A stretch of 64,000 bases of DNA from Maratus speciosus (GCA_963932465.1 OZ010788.1:671730484-671794483); one strand, 5' to 3'; numbered from the stretch's first letter, positions 49,401 to 58,903 are shown. The notes: generated by a model from the sequence alone, not told the origin. Program-made: numbers and translations.

Positions 49401-49438
49401 TTATCTTTTTTCTTAAAAAATTGTGAAATACTGGTCAT
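28343..49438 (-). CDS. Six-exon serine/threonine protein kinase (gene-level entry)
   Basis: Joined exons on the minus strand are 49438-48912, 43802-43598, 37817-37595, 33895-33122, 31979-31671 and 28488-28343. Splice phases are 2, 0, 1, 1 and 1, all compatible, and the total is 2184 bases (727 residues plus stop), which is strong evidence for one gene. Residues about 28-290 form a protein kinase domain: glycine loop GKGVFG (34-39), lysine 56 in VAIK, alpha-C glutamate 69, catalytic HLDVKVDN (143-150), metal-binding DYS in place of DFG (163-165), RPPE in place of APE (184-187) and DLWSFG. The tail (about 319-727) is basic then Ser/Thr/Glu-rich and looks disordered. Known for the family: phosphotransfer from ATP to Ser/Thr. 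The substrate is unknown and I cannot assign a subfamily; a lineage-specific kinase is my inference. Introns total about 19 kb and are packed with transposons, none of which interrupts coding sequence. Confidence 0.86.
28597..29076 (+). mobile_element. Repeat family R1, short copy b
   Basis: It starts ACAAGTCGGAAAGTG and ends in the GGTGCTACGTATTTATATAA hairpin region. It lacks the tandem units of long copies and instead has a middle section with GACGTCATCACCATGACAAC, shared with copies at 35815 and 47760. It lies in kinase intron 5, about 110 bp from exon 6. Confidence 0.75.
29969..30158. mobile_element. hAT MITE, copy B
   Basis: A 190-bp relative of 27436-27621 with perfect 8-bp duplications TAGTAAAT (29961-29968 and 30159-30166). 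It lies in kinase intron 5. Confidence 0.92.
30939..31057. repeat. Perfect 54-bp inverted repeat in kinase intron 5
   Basis: Arms 30939-30992 and 31004-31057 are exact reverse complements over all 54 bases, separated by 11 nt (GCATACAGCTG). As the kinase pre-mRNA is transcribed, this would form a long perfect RNA hairpin. No coding meaning; ends show no target duplication. Confidence 0.93.
31671..31979 (-). CDS. Kinase exon 5: acidic tail segment
   Basis: A poly-pyrimidine tract (the plus-strand A-run at 31987-32012) and TATAG acceptor precede it. The first two bases GA complete a glycine codon with the G left from exon 4. It encodes residues about 577-679: [20 protein letters not shown], then VVVVSATKE, then an acidic and Cys-containing stretch. 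The donor is CAAG before GTATTT, leaving one base. No known domain is recognised. The frame would end only seven bases beyond the donor, so the exon is well delimited. Confidence 0.78.
31980..33121 (-). other. Kinase intron 4
   Basis: An intron of 1142 bases bounded by GTATGTAAG and TATAG. It contains the A-run 31987-32012, which is the pyrimidine tract of the acceptor on the gene strand. No transposon ends are recognised, so it is the only intron here without an identified element. Confidence 0.7.
33122..33895 (-). CDS. Kinase exon 4: basic and Ser/Thr-rich tail
   Basis: The acceptor TTTTAAAG and donor GTATGTAAG bound a 774-base exon open throughout. It encodes residues about 319-576. A basic stretch ([18 protein letters not shown]) could act as a nuclear localisation signal. 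It is followed by low-complexity D/E/S/T/N-rich sequence without a recognised domain. A motif of the form ENLxxKxCxSDSxLLKxS occurs twice, near 33345-33412 and 33156-33225, implying an internal duplication. The long open frame in AT-rich DNA, plus splice sites in phase, supports coding function. Confidence 0.82.
34666..35369. mobile_element. TTAA-flanked nonautonomous element in kinase intron 3
   Basis: A 704-bp element with TTAA at 34662-34665 and 35370-35373. The ends are GGGGGTCCGGTG and CCCCGGACCCCC with an adjoining AGAATTTTnA match. The terminal sequence resembles that of family R2 (GGGGTCTCGGGACTC), so both may use the same piggyBac-like transposase. No coding capacity is recognised. 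Confidence 0.72.
35815..36280 (+). mobile_element. Repeat family R1, short copy c (3' degraded)
   Basis: It starts ACAAGTTGGAAATTGTACGT and has the middle section shared with copy b. It ends within GACGACTATAGGTGCTA; the final hairpin strand is missing. It lies in kinase intron 3. Confidence 0.72.
37595..37817 (-). CDS. Kinase exon 3: end of C-lobe
   Basis: The acceptor TTTCATTGTAG lies directly before ATGCCC, so the methionine here is internal. The exon encodes the end of the C-lobe, including [20 protein letters not shown], which matches the usual kinase helix H/I pattern (LxxDPxxRPTxxxxL). It ends AATAATG before the donor GTAAGA, leaving one base (phase 1) that pairs with the GT opening exon 4 to give glycine. 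Confidence 0.86.
39093..39834. mobile_element. Tigger/pogo nonautonomous element in kinase intron 2
   Basis: A 742-bp element with TA duplications (39091-39092 and 39835-39836) and ends CAGTCGAACCTCGTTATC / complement. Subterminal GTGTCGCGGTAACCGGAG and AAGCGGAGTGACGTAAAAAC motifs repeat. The interior has three AGAGGGTAT copies and a duplicated TAGTGTATATATACTATT. No transposase is visible. Confidence 0.85.
40357..41017 (+). mobile_element. Repeat family R1, long copy d, nested
   Basis: It starts ACAAGTAGGAAATTGCTCGT and ends ACGAACGCACCTAAAAA. It contains two to three internal tandem units (GTCCCT landmarks at 40558, 40731, 40823), so unit number varies between copies. It is nested in the MLE-like element 40123-42361. 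Confidence 0.78.
41292..41803. mobile_element. TTAA-flanked MITE nested in a larger element
   Basis: A 512-bp element with TTAA at 41288-41291 and 41804-41807. Perfect 12-bp ends are CCCTTAAATGCC and GGCATTTAAGGG. It sits inside the MLE-like element 40123-42361 in kinase intron 2. Confidence 0.8.
42477..43443. mobile_element. hAT-like nonautonomous element
   Basis: Flanked by 8-bp duplications ATTGCAGG (42469-42476) and ATTGTAGG (43444-43451), one mismatch. The ends start CAGGGTTCGTAAATATCATG and finish in ATATCCCTG. Inside, GATATATATCCGATGTTTTC is tandemly repeated near 42530-42590, and many ATATCAAGAT/TAAATATC motifs are seen. 967 bp without a coding frame. Confidence 0.78.
43598..43802 (-). 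CDS. Kinase exon 2: activation segment and helix F
   Basis: A TTATTTAG acceptor precedes the exon. Its first base completes a glycine codon with the two leftover bases of exon 1. It encodes [11 protein letters not shown] (end of the activation segment) and [16 protein letters not shown], the DxWSxG motif of helix F, then the C-lobe [14 protein letters not shown]. It ends in CAG before the donor GTTTGA, in phase 0. The only in-frame stop follows the donor. Confidence 0.86.
44770..46984 (-). mobile_element. Tigger/pogo-like DNA transposon in kinase intron 1
   Basis: A 2215-bp element with TA target duplications (44768-44769 and 46985-46986). The terminal repeats read CAGTAAACTCTCGATTATCC on the left and the complement of a close variant on the right. 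GCGGATAATC motifs recur just inside both ends. It lies in the same orientation as the host kinase and carries a decayed transposase. Confidence 0.93.
44997..46588 (-). pseudogene. Frameshifted Tigger/pogo transposase
   Basis: It starts at the ATG ending at 46588. An N-terminal CENP-B/pogo-type HTH (residues 1-60, [20 protein letters not shown]) is followed, after a frameshift near 46260-46310, by a second HTH_CENPB region ([20 protein letters not shown]) and NADESGLFW with the first catalytic Asp. A stop and frame changes near 45820-46025 precede a 153-residue DDE segment: [10 protein letters not shown] (second Asp) and [10 protein letters not shown] (third Asp), about 34 residues apart. A further frameshift near 45360 leads to an acidic tail and the terminal TLLTDFLKK. 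All three catalytic aspartates survive, but at least three frame disruptions make it non-functional as read. Confidence 0.9.
47760..48720 (+). mobile_element. Repeat family R1, copy e with nested insertions
   Basis: It starts ACAAGTCGGAAATTGTACGT and ends ACGAACGCACCTAAAA. About 290 bp of extra sequence near 48135-48425 and the TTAA-flanked MITE 48506-48678 interrupt it. It lies in kinase intron 1, about 190 bp from exon 1. Confidence 0.75.
48506..48678. mobile_element. TTAA-flanked MITE nested in an R1 copy
   Basis: A 173-bp element with TTAA at 48502-48505 and 48679-48682 and ends CCCCTTGAGG and CCTCAAGGGG. It interrupts the 3' end of the R1 copy 47760-48720, exactly between the GACGA-rich tract and the TGCTACGTATTT motif seen contiguous in other copies. 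Confidence 0.85.
48912..49438 (-). CDS. Kinase exon 1: N-lobe and catalytic loop
   Basis: Encodes residues 1-175 plus two bases. The ATG is the first methionine of the open frame and has a favourable CAAAATGA context; an untranslated upstream exon is possible but not visible. It carries the N-terminal [11 protein letters not shown] peptide, the glycine loop, VAIK lysine 56, glutamate 69, the hinge around [12 protein letters not shown], the catalytic HLDVKVDN and the DYS metal-binding motif. The exon ends GCAGG before the donor GTGAGT. All expected N-lobe and catalytic-loop residues are present, so this is not an obvious pseudokinase. Confidence 0.88.
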
Positions 49439-51289
49439 TTTGAAATGATTTTTTTACTACTACTTTAAATAGAAGAGGATGATTATAATTAGATATTGGA
49501 GCTATTTAATGAATGGCTTGGCATTAATGTATAGTTTGGTGTTCCCTAAATTATTTTTGTATTTGAGTTGAAAATGAGTAAGGGTGTTAATTGTGATTAT
49601 TTATATGTCAAATTATGAAAGCAAAATGAAGAAATATCAGCAATATATTAACTTATCAGCAATAAACTTTTTAAATTAGCACATTTAGCATGAATAGCAT
49701 TGAACTCAAAAAGCATTAAATCATACGGTAGAAAACTAAAAAGTTAACAGTCTTTGTTGAATAGCTCAAGAATAGACCCATATTTCTTATTTCAACACAA
49801 CTTAATTGTTGTTAATAGATATTATTGTGAAAAAATTGCAATCCTCAGTCATTGTTTATTACTCATCATTGTTGTCATAATAAATAAATTTCAGTTTATT
49901 GTTCAATGTCGATTGTAAAGTCCCCTACCCTCCCCCCCCCCCTCCAAAAAAAGGGCCCATGCAATGTTGACGTCATGAGGTTACGTCATTACAGGATTAT
50001 GCACCGAACCATGAATACTACGCCTGATCAAAAAATGACAATTGCCTTTGACTAATTTTTTTTATTTTTTTATTTTACAGTCTACTTTTAAATTATGTAT
50101 ATAACATTTGCTTTGATGTTCATCTACCTATCAAAACGAACCCAAGTTTTGTTTTTTTCAATAGCAATACCTATGTTTGATACCATAAATAGATTCTGCA
50201 TTCGTCAAATAAGCTAAATCCTAATTTTTTATGAAATTCGTGTAATTAGTTGTCGAGAAATTATTTATTTTAAAATGAGCCTAAATTAGGGGCTGTACCC
50301 AAATTGAAGTTCGGTACTCGATTGCTGAAATGCGACTAAATCACTATGTCACTTCTATAAAAGGCACATGGAACATAAATTGTTTCAAATTTTCGAGTTT
50401 TGAATTGAGTTATAAATAGATAAAACAGAAAAAAAAGTTGATGATGAAATGTTAAATGAATATGATTATGATGCTGGTAGAATTTAAAATAATATATTTA
50501 AGCATTGGTCCCTTGAATTTGAATACTAACAATTTCTAAAAGTTTTTCCGCCTCACGACAGTCACCATACATATGGCAGCTATCAGGCCTCGTATTCAGG
50601 GGACGGTAGATCAAGCCATGATATCCAATTAGAAAAGGACCCTGCAAATATATCACTAATACTTGTGTTTTTATAGAAATATACGGAAACGTACACGTGT
50701 CAAATTATCACCAAATTTGTCGACATAAGATAAAATGTGGCACCCCAAAATAAATAATCAAAACCATTCTGGGGTGTTTGAACAAATGTAAATTTTTCTG
50801 TAAACCTTTTTTTGTTCACTTTATTGCCTAAGTATAGAGACAAAATATGAGAAAGGTCGATTATGATTACATTACAGCTTTCTTATATCTTTAGAACATA
50901 ATTATAAATTAAGACTTTTATTTTCAGGCCTTTTTCGTTATTACGCCACAGGTAGTAATTACCAAATATTCTTCATACTTATAATTATGTACGAGTTAAA
51001 GCATCAATTATTTGTGGAAACACGCCCGGCAAACAAGGCCAATTGGCTGTGAAGGTACAACAAAATACTTTAAATATTACACAGTAGAAAATATAAATAG
51101 AGAATGTAATATAAATTTTAAAAATACGCTTTAATTAAGATTATTTATTATTTATTTAATTATACTATTAGAAATCATTTAATCATTATGGAAATCAACT
51201 AGCAGGAATGATCGATCTAAGCTCGGTCAAAATTAGCTTTGTGTTTATCTCGATATATTATTCCCACTGAATCATTCTTGCTGTTTTAG
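49439..51289. other. Upstream flank of the kinase gene
   Basis: It should hold the kinase promoter and any 5' untranslated exon, but no TATA box or initiator stands out in this AT-rich DNA. A C-rich tract at about 49932-49943 and a partial relative of the 24266-25250 element (about 50075-50345) are present. Confidence 0.5.
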
Positions 51290-52568
51290 ACCCTGAGCCA
51301 TAGTCACCCAAAATGGCCCAGTAATAAAATTTTTTCAAACACGGGAACTAACCCAATGCTTATCTCCAGCCTGAAAACAATGGAATATAAAATTTAGTGA
51401 AAATCGTTAGCCGTTTTCTAGATAAAATAAGCTTGACACACGTTGATCCAAAAATGATCCACTAATCGAAATTTATCTAACATGCGACCTATTTCCAATG
51501 TCTTATCGCACTGGAAAATGGTATAATGAAAAAAAAAATGTCAAAATCGTTCGGACCTTTTTGAGATACAGTTAGCTTAACCCTGACCCATTATCACCCA
51601 AAATTACCTATTAAAGGGAATTTTCTTGAGCATGCGACCTAGTCCAATGGTTTTCTCGTGCCAAGAAACAGTAAAATAGAAAGTTTTGACAAAATCGTTT
51701 GAGCCGTTTTTTAGATACAGTTAGCTTGATCCTGATCCATTTAGGGTCCAAAATGACCCAGTGATTGAATTTTCTTGAGCATGCGACCCAGCCCAATCAT
51801 GCTCGGAAACGGTATAATACGAAATTTTGTCAAAATGTTTTGAACTGTTTTTTAGATACAATTAGTTTGACCCTGACCCATTGTGACCCAAACTGACCCA
51901 CTAATCGAATTTTCTTGAACTTGCGATCTAGCCCAATGGTCTTCTCGAGTACTAAAACGATAGAATACAAAATTTAGTCAAAATCGTTGGAACCGTTTAC
52001 TAGATAAAATTAGCTTGACCCATAGTGATCCAAAAATGACCCATTAATAGAATTTTCTCGAACATGTGACTTAGCCCAATAATCTTCTCTACCCGAAAAC
52101 GGTTAGATACAAAATTTATTCAAAATTGATTGAACCGTTTTCTAGATAAAATTAGCTTGACCCACAGTGACCCAAAATTGACCCACTAATCGAATTTTCT
52201 AAAACATGTGATTTAGCCTAATCGTAATCCAGAACGGTAGAATACAAATTAAGTCAAAATCGTTAAAGCCGTTTTTTAGATAAAATTGGGTGACACATAG
52301 TGACCCAAGTATGATCCACTGATCGAAACTTCTCAAACATGTGGCCAAGCCCAATGGTTTTCTCGTGTCCAAAAACGATTGGATTTAAAATTTAGTTAAA
52401 ATCGATTTAGCCGTTTTTTAGATATAATTAGTTTAACCCTCACCCATTATGACGCAAAATAACCCCCTAATCGAATTTTCTCGATCTTGGCCAATGGCTT
52501 TCTTGTGCCCGAAAATGGTAAAATACAAAATTTAGTCAAAATCGTTTGAGCCGTTTTTAAGATACAAT
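51290..52568 (+). repeat. Satellite array, unit about 144 bp, about 9 copies
   Basis: The landmark TTAGCTTGACCC or a variant starts at about 51430, 51574, 51723, 51864, 52012, 52154, 52286 and 52430, spacing 141-149 bp. Other unit parts are AAAATCGTTNGAGCCGTTTT, CATGCGACCTAGCCCAATGG and TTTTCTCGAACATG. The array ends in an (AC)n microsatellite at 52570-52588. Confidence 0.88.
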
Positions 52569-52943
52569 TTACACACACACACACAAACAATTTTTGCTCA
52601 TATAATATCAATATAATAATAATATATAATCAATAATATAATATTGATTGCTCATATAATAATCAATAAATCATAAAAAGACAGTTTTTATAATTCATTT
52701 TTTTCTGTTGTCATATAAATTGCATGAACGAAAAGTCATGCGTACAGCATAGATTATGAAACACTTTCAGAATACTTTAACAAAACTTCATCGTTCAGTA
52801 AGATGAAAGATGATGTCTTAAGTAAACAATTTTAAAAACACATAATTTGAAAACCCAATTTCAGGAATTACCGTCGAAAAAATTCGAAAAAATATAAGAT
52901 TTCTTTTGTGCCCCCCGTATCTTGTAATGCACCTCAATGATAT

Positions 52944-53010
52944 ATACAGGGTGCCCAACTTTCAACGGTGTCCAATGACTAATCTCTAAACCATTAGTCA
53001 TAGACATAGA
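52944..53010 (+). repeat. Single mariner-like end
   Basis: TATACAGGGTGCCCAACTTTC has the TA-CAGGGTG start typical of mariner-like termini in this window (11914, 40123). No inverted partner was found within the following kilobase. Confidence 0.35.
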
Positions 53011-53817
53011 GTTCTAATTACAAAAATGCTTTAAATGAGGTAAAAAATTAATTTAAAAGTCGTTTTGATATTAAAAAAAGAAAAAAAAATTAAATACGAA
53101 ATTTAAATTTTTATACGGTCCCCCTGTCCTATAAGTGATACATAGTACAAATTTCCTGTTACACTAACAATTAAGACAAAAAAAATTCCCATTCATATAA
53201 CCCTAAATTTGACAGAGTTTCGAAGCTTTGAATTGCATGACTCTAGCCAATTTTCAGCATCTGATATCAGATGGTTGGGTCATGCTTCGAGGGATCGTAC
53301 ATAAAATATTTAAAGTATTAGAAGTATTTATTTAGAGTGTACATTTTTGAATTGTAGCTAAATTGAATCATTTCGAGCAAGTTCTGAGATTTTAATTTCC
53401 TTTAATTCAGTTTTAGATTAGATAATCTAACAGAATTTTAACAATTTTCATTTTGGGAAGAATTACGATTGTTGATTTTCATTCATTTCACTCTAATTGA
53501 TATATGTTATTGAGGATTACTGTAGCATGTCTGGTATTGGAAATGAAGTGTGCAGCATTTACAGTTTGTCTATACCCAAATGTTTCGTTACATTATGGTC
53601 TACTAGGAAAAATCTTTTGTAGTGCATTTTAATGATATTAGACAAGTGCAAACTCATTGAAATTGATATATATCACGGAATTGCGGAACAAGATTTTATT
53701 ATAGAAGATGGGTTTGCATAGCATTTAAAGTGTATTAACACGGACACACAAAATAATTTGGTTACATTACAGTCTATGAGCATTACTATATATGTGTGCA
53801 CTGTACTCTATATTTAA

Positions 53818-56557
53818 CACTAGAACTACAAAGACCGTCGTTTTGACCGTGTTTAAAAATTTGATATAATTTATGTATTGTCTAGAACTTTATGATACGA
53901 CTTTTAATGAAATATAAGAATAGTTAAATATTCCTATTCAGTTTCCACTCACCCACTTTAATTTTCATAACCAGTATCACTTATACCTATTTTTACCAAG
54001 ACCCGTCAAAATGACGGCTTTGGCAATTTCGAAGTTGAATGATCCAAAGTGATCGGCAGCCGTTATAACGGGATCAAATTTACTCCGATTACGATTCTGT
54101 TTAGAACTGAACGGTCTGACTGGTAAATGTAATCAGGACGCAATCATTATCAGTTGTACTTCTAACGTGATAAAGTTCTTGGTGAAAAGTGTAATCTGTA
54201 AAAATTCCAATCTCGGAAAATAGTATTGTAGGAGGGCTAATTGCTTTCATGCACAGCTTGATTTCCGACAGCCGATGTCACTCACTAATAGAGGGACCCT
54301 ACAAACCGTCGGAATAGCAGATGTCGTGGCCTAAAAGGCAGAGAGAGAAAGGAAGTAAAAACTGAAATGAAGTGAGAAACGACTAGGTACATGTTGTTTG
54401 GCCGCGAGTGTGAGATGTGATGGAATGTGTGTGTTCGAAGAATGTCGTCTTAGGACATGGTAAAATATATGAGCTTTAAAATTTATTTTTTGTAAATTCT
54501 AGGCAACAATGAAACGATTCCCAGAAAGCAGAAAATTATTCGAAGAATTTAAAGAACTCACTAGTATAAATGAAGACTGTTCGGACAGTAATTCAAGTAA
54601 TAATAATCTGGACATATCTTGCGTGGAAAATGAAACTAAATTTTCAGACTCTGTAGAAGCTGAAGATGAAATTGAAGTACGAGATATTGAAGAAAGTGAA
54701 GAAGATGAATATGAAAGTGAAGATTCAGGGAGTGAAGATTAAATTCCCCAAAAGAGTCACAGACGCAGGAAGAGATTGCGAATATGTTCAGATACTCAAT
54801 CAAATAGCCAAACAGAAACCGAAAAAATACAGAAGAAAGACATTTCGCTCGACGGTACTGAATGAGAAGAATTAGGGAATGGTTGTGTTGGTAGACTCCC
54901 ATCACATACTATATTCAAGGATAGTTCAGGCCCAACTGGTTATGCGAAGCGAAACATTATGCTTGGTAATGTTAGCAGTGCGTTTAGACTTATAATTGAT
55001 AATCGAATGATAATCACATAAAAACTTGCACTGAGATCGAGGATAGAAATGTTTTACAGAAGGACGATTGGAAAAATACTATTGAAGAATTATATACGTT
55101 TGTAGCTATTTTGTATGCTCGAGAAGCATGCGAAGCGAGAAATTTGAAATTATCATATTTGTGGTCAGAAAAATGGGGACCTTCTTTCTTTCACAAAACT
55201 ATGAGTAGAAACAGATTTTCAGAAATTACGAGATTCATTCATTTTCGACAAAAAAAGCGAGAGGAGTGTTCGCTTAAGAACTGACAAATTTGGATTAGCT
55301 TCCGAAACGTTAAGTCTTTTATTGAAAACAGCCAAGCTTGTTACAAACCAGATCAGAATATAAGCGTAGATGAACAACTGTTTTCCACAAAGGCAAGATG
55401 CAGATTTCTGCAATATATTCCCAACAAACCGGACAAATTCGGAATTAAGTTTTGGTTAGCTGTAGACGTGCGAAGAAAATATCTTGTAAATGGTTTTCCC
55501 TATTTAGGCAAAGATGATCTTAGACCGTCAGGAGTACCTTTGAATGAATTTGTAGTTTTGAATCTTGCAAAAAAACTATGTAAATTGTGGGAGAAATGTA
55601 ACAACGGATAATGTTTTTACAAGTATACAACTCTCAAAGAAGCTACTAGCCAAAACAAGACAAGTCTTGTTGGAACTATGCGAGCTAATAAAAGAGAATT
55701 GCCGAAAATATCTAAAGTTAGAAAAGATAACATGGCTCTATTCTCTACAAAATTCCACAAATCAAACGATATTGTTCTAACAATTTACAAAAGAAAGCAT
55801 CGCAAAAAAGTACTATACCTTAGCTCAAAAGATAAATCCGAAAAAATTGCATCTAATCGAAAAACAATTCATGCAACTGTGTCATTTTACAATGAGACTA
55901 AGTTTCGAATAGATGTAGTTGACCAAATGGCCCGCCAATATAGCGTAAAAGCAGGGTCATGTAGATGGCCTTTGCAGGTATTTTACAATATTTTGAACTT
56001 GGCAGCAATCAATGCATGAATTTTATATAAAGAGACTTGTGATGAAAATATAACTAGAAAACAATTTTTATTTCAATTATCCGAAGAACTCTCCAGTGAA
56101 TATAGGTGTGCAGAAAAGAAGCCTCCCAGCAAAACAAGAAAGGAAAGCAATGGATTGTACTCCAGAAAACTCAAAAAAATTCCTTATAAACACAAATCTT
56201 GCCAAATTCGATTGTGCAACAAAAACAGAGAGATTTATACCTGCAATGTATGCAACAAATATGTTTGTGGCAAGTGTCCATCTAAAATAACATGTACTTG
56301 TAAAATAGGTGCCTCATAGTTATTTCATACATATAAATGAGCTATGAGCTATACTATAAATGCAAATAGAAACTTTTTTCGTTTGTTTTTTTATTAATAA
56401 TTAATTAATTATTATATTAAATGTTGTTTTTGTTAAATTATATTCTTTCATTTACATTAATTAAGCTAAAAGTTACAATGAAAGACATGATCAAAAATCC
56501 ATCAATTTGACGGGTGCGATAAAACTAGGTATATATTTAACATCGGTAGTTCTAGTG
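53818..56557 (+). mobile_element. piggyBac-like DNA transposon
   Basis: A 2740-bp element bounded by TTAA duplications (53814-53817 and 56558-56561), with perfect 12-bp terminal repeats CACTAGAACTAC and GTAGTTCTAGTG. Just inside the ends are motifs related to CCGTCGTTTTGACCG and a palindromic CCCGTCAAAATGACGG near 54003. A decayed transposase occupies 54509-56318. Confidence 0.93.
54509..56318 (+). pseudogene. piggyBac-like transposase, multiple frameshifts and stops
   Basis: An ATG opens an acidic Ser/Glu-rich N terminus (about 77 residues, to the stop at 54740). Homology then continues across frames: GNGCVGRLPSHTIF, LYTFVAILYAREA, LWSEKWGPSFF, SVDEQLFSTKARCRF with YIPNKPDKFGIKFW (first catalytic Asp region), TTDNVFTSIQLSK (second), and DVVDQMARQYSVKAG with RWPLQVFYNILNLA (third Asp region). 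The C terminus is a Cys-rich zinc-binding tail (CNVCNKYVCGKCPSKITCTC). These match DDE_Tnp_1_7 piggyBac transposases, which excise precisely at TTAA. At least four frame changes or stops prevent a full-length product. The longest surviving frame is about 113 residues (55678-56019). Confidence 0.9.
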
Positions 56558-56753
56558 TTAAACAAAAGAATTCGAAACTATTTTCTTTTATTGACGAAAA
56601 TTAAGGAACGGAAACTTTGATATGTAGCATATATATATAGATATTTTTAGATCATATTTACAAAAGAATTGAAAATAATTTTCGGAGCATAGATGGTAAT
56701 TCCAGAAATTATGTTTTCATATGTGTTAAGTGTTTTCCATTTCATCTTCTTAA

Positions 56754-57503
56754 GGGATCTCAGCACTCTTAAAGCTTCAATATTTTCGAAATTTTAATTT
56801 TTTTAAATGATAAACTGCTATCTTTTCTGAACATTTTGATATGTTTGCTTGAAATTTCCATTACAACAGAAGTTATTACTTTCAGAATTACACCCGCTCA
56901 ATAGCTGAAGCGGCGTTTCCGAAAATTTGAAGTGATTTTTCGTCAAATGACATTTTTGGACATAACGAGCACGATATCTAAAACATCTGAACATTTTTTC
57001 ATGAAATTTTCAAAACATATATTTCATGTTGTCTGTATAAACTGAACCTAAAATTTCCTTGATGTTGTTCAGAAAATTATTTTTTTAGGTAATTATACTG
57101 TTAAAATTTTCAAAGTTTTGCATTAGCTAAATACAAATTAGTATTAAAAATATATAAATGCCTTAAATACAAATTTATTTAAGTTCAGGGCAATCTGGTA
57201 ATTTAATATTGCAATCTGAAGTATAAGTAGGCACCAAAATTTTCCTTCTAGTTGCAATATTTATTTTGTAATCCTGCGCGTAATCTACCATACCAATTTT
57301 CAGCGCGTGAAATCTCTGACAGTTTGAAATCCTCTGTAAATGTTAATTCTGCATATTGCAAATTTTTAAATACATGAAATGAAAGAACATACTTAAATCT
57401 TTCATGTTAATAAAAATTGTATTTTAAAATCATTTTAAGATATTAAATGTTGAAAATAGTTTCTTTTTTTCACTTTTTGAAATTTTGAGAGTCTTGAGAC
57501 CCC
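56754..57503 (+). mobile_element. Repeat family R2, copy 2
   Basis: A 750-bp copy with TTAA at 56750-56753 on the left. The right target copy is degenerate. Shared landmarks with copy 1 include CCCGCTCAATAGCTGAA and the CATGAAATTTTCAAAACATA stretch. Its minus strand retains most of the same short frame, with one TAA at its ninth codon. Confidence 0.75.
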
Positions 57504-58182
57504 AAGCATTGTAGCATTCTAAATGTGTTTAATATTCAATGCTTGACAGATTATTTTTTTTCTTGACAGATTATTTTTTTTTTTGTTTATATTTGAAGAT
57601 AATTGTAAAAAGCTCCATCCCATAACTTGTTTGCGAAAATTTTTAAACTACTTTAAACTAACATTGTTAATCTTTTAATCTCTGTAATAACATTTTACGG
57701 ATATTGTTATTGCGAAATATGTTTTTTCCAGTCACGGAAAGAATATTTTATACTTATTACTCAACCTATCGTAGCCGGACAAATTCTACATAAGAGAATA
57801 TACAGCTAGAATATACAGCTGTGTTTTCATAAGGTGGATTAGTTTGTAATGTTATGTGAGGGATTTTTTTTGTATGCTGTTTTTTTTTTATGCTGTAACA
57901 CAGAAAAAAATATATAGTATTTCGTTTGAATACAGGGATTGCAGCTGAGAAAAGTTTTTGTTATTTTTAACTAAAAATGTTTTAATAAATGCTTTTACAA
58001 TGTGAAGCTATTAAACAAGGAGTGGCAATTTTAATATATTTCTTACGTTAAAGTCTCGCACACAACACTAGTAAAATCCATGAATGACATATTAACAAGA
58101 ATCCATGCCAGGTTTCAAAATTCATTATGATCTCTTTTTTAAAACTAAAATTTTTTTCATTGAAATACAAGCATTAATTTTT

Positions 58183-58672
58183 AAGTGCGTTCGTAATTAT
58201 ATAAATTCGTAGCACCTATAGTCGTCGTCTGGTCCGTCCGTCTGTCTGTCTGTCCGTCCGTCCGCATAGAACAGCGCAAAAACTACGCAATCGAATTGTC
58301 TGAAATTTAATGTATATAAAATCGTAGCAGAATTGTGTCGAGTCCTTTCAAATTTTATGAAAATTTAATCAAAACTTAAAAAAAAGCTATTAATAAAAGT
58401 TTTCTTCATTCCATTAAATCCGATCTTACGTAATTAATGCAATGATATCCCATGATAGGTCATGATTCTAAATTGAAATGGTAATGACGCTCTATTTAAG
58501 AGGGAATCCTATTGTTTCCGTATTAATGAATATAATATATAGAATCGCAATGAATTTTGCATTCGTGCCTTTTTGAATAAGAGTGAAGCAGCTATTGAAC
58601 CAAGTTCTGTCTATTTATAAAACTAGTTATTGTACGAACATTTGCCACATTTGACGTAAAACTTTCGATATG
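58183..58672 (-). mobile_element. Repeat family R1, short copy f (inverted)
   Basis: Inverted copy: GTGCGTTCGTAATTATATAA with CGTAGCACCTATAGTCGTCG at its left, then a GTCCGTCCGTCTGTCTGTC tract, and TTGCCACATTTGACGTA at its right. Confidence 0.74.
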
Positions 58673-58706
58673 CTAAGCATATAACAGAATACAAAGAAGC
58701 CATTAA

Positions 58707-58903
58707 CACTAGAAAGACGGCAAGCGGTCATTTTGACCGCTACCAGATGAATATATGTCGATTCGAACCAGAAATTTCTTTATAAAACTAGTTTAAAAGA
58801 ACAAAAAAAATCAAGTTAAATAAATAAGTTAATAATTTAAAATAAAAATTCTGGTGCGAAATATTTTTTGTAAAATTTGAATAAAATTCCCGTCTTTCTC
58901 GTG
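58707..58903. mobile_element. piggyBac-type MITE
   Basis: A 197-bp element with TTAA on both sides (58703-58706 and 58904-58907). The ends are CACTAGAAAGACGG and CCGTCTTTCTCGTG, 13 of 14 complementary. The first bases (CACTAGAA) and an internal GGTCATTTTGACCG palindrome resemble the ends of the piggyBac element at 53818, so cross-mobilisation by a related transposase is likely (inference). Confidence 0.85.

Noticed and set aside
51290..52568. Possible CRISPR-like array
   Set aside because: Units of about 144 bp are repeated in full without unique spacers; this is a eukaryotic satellite.
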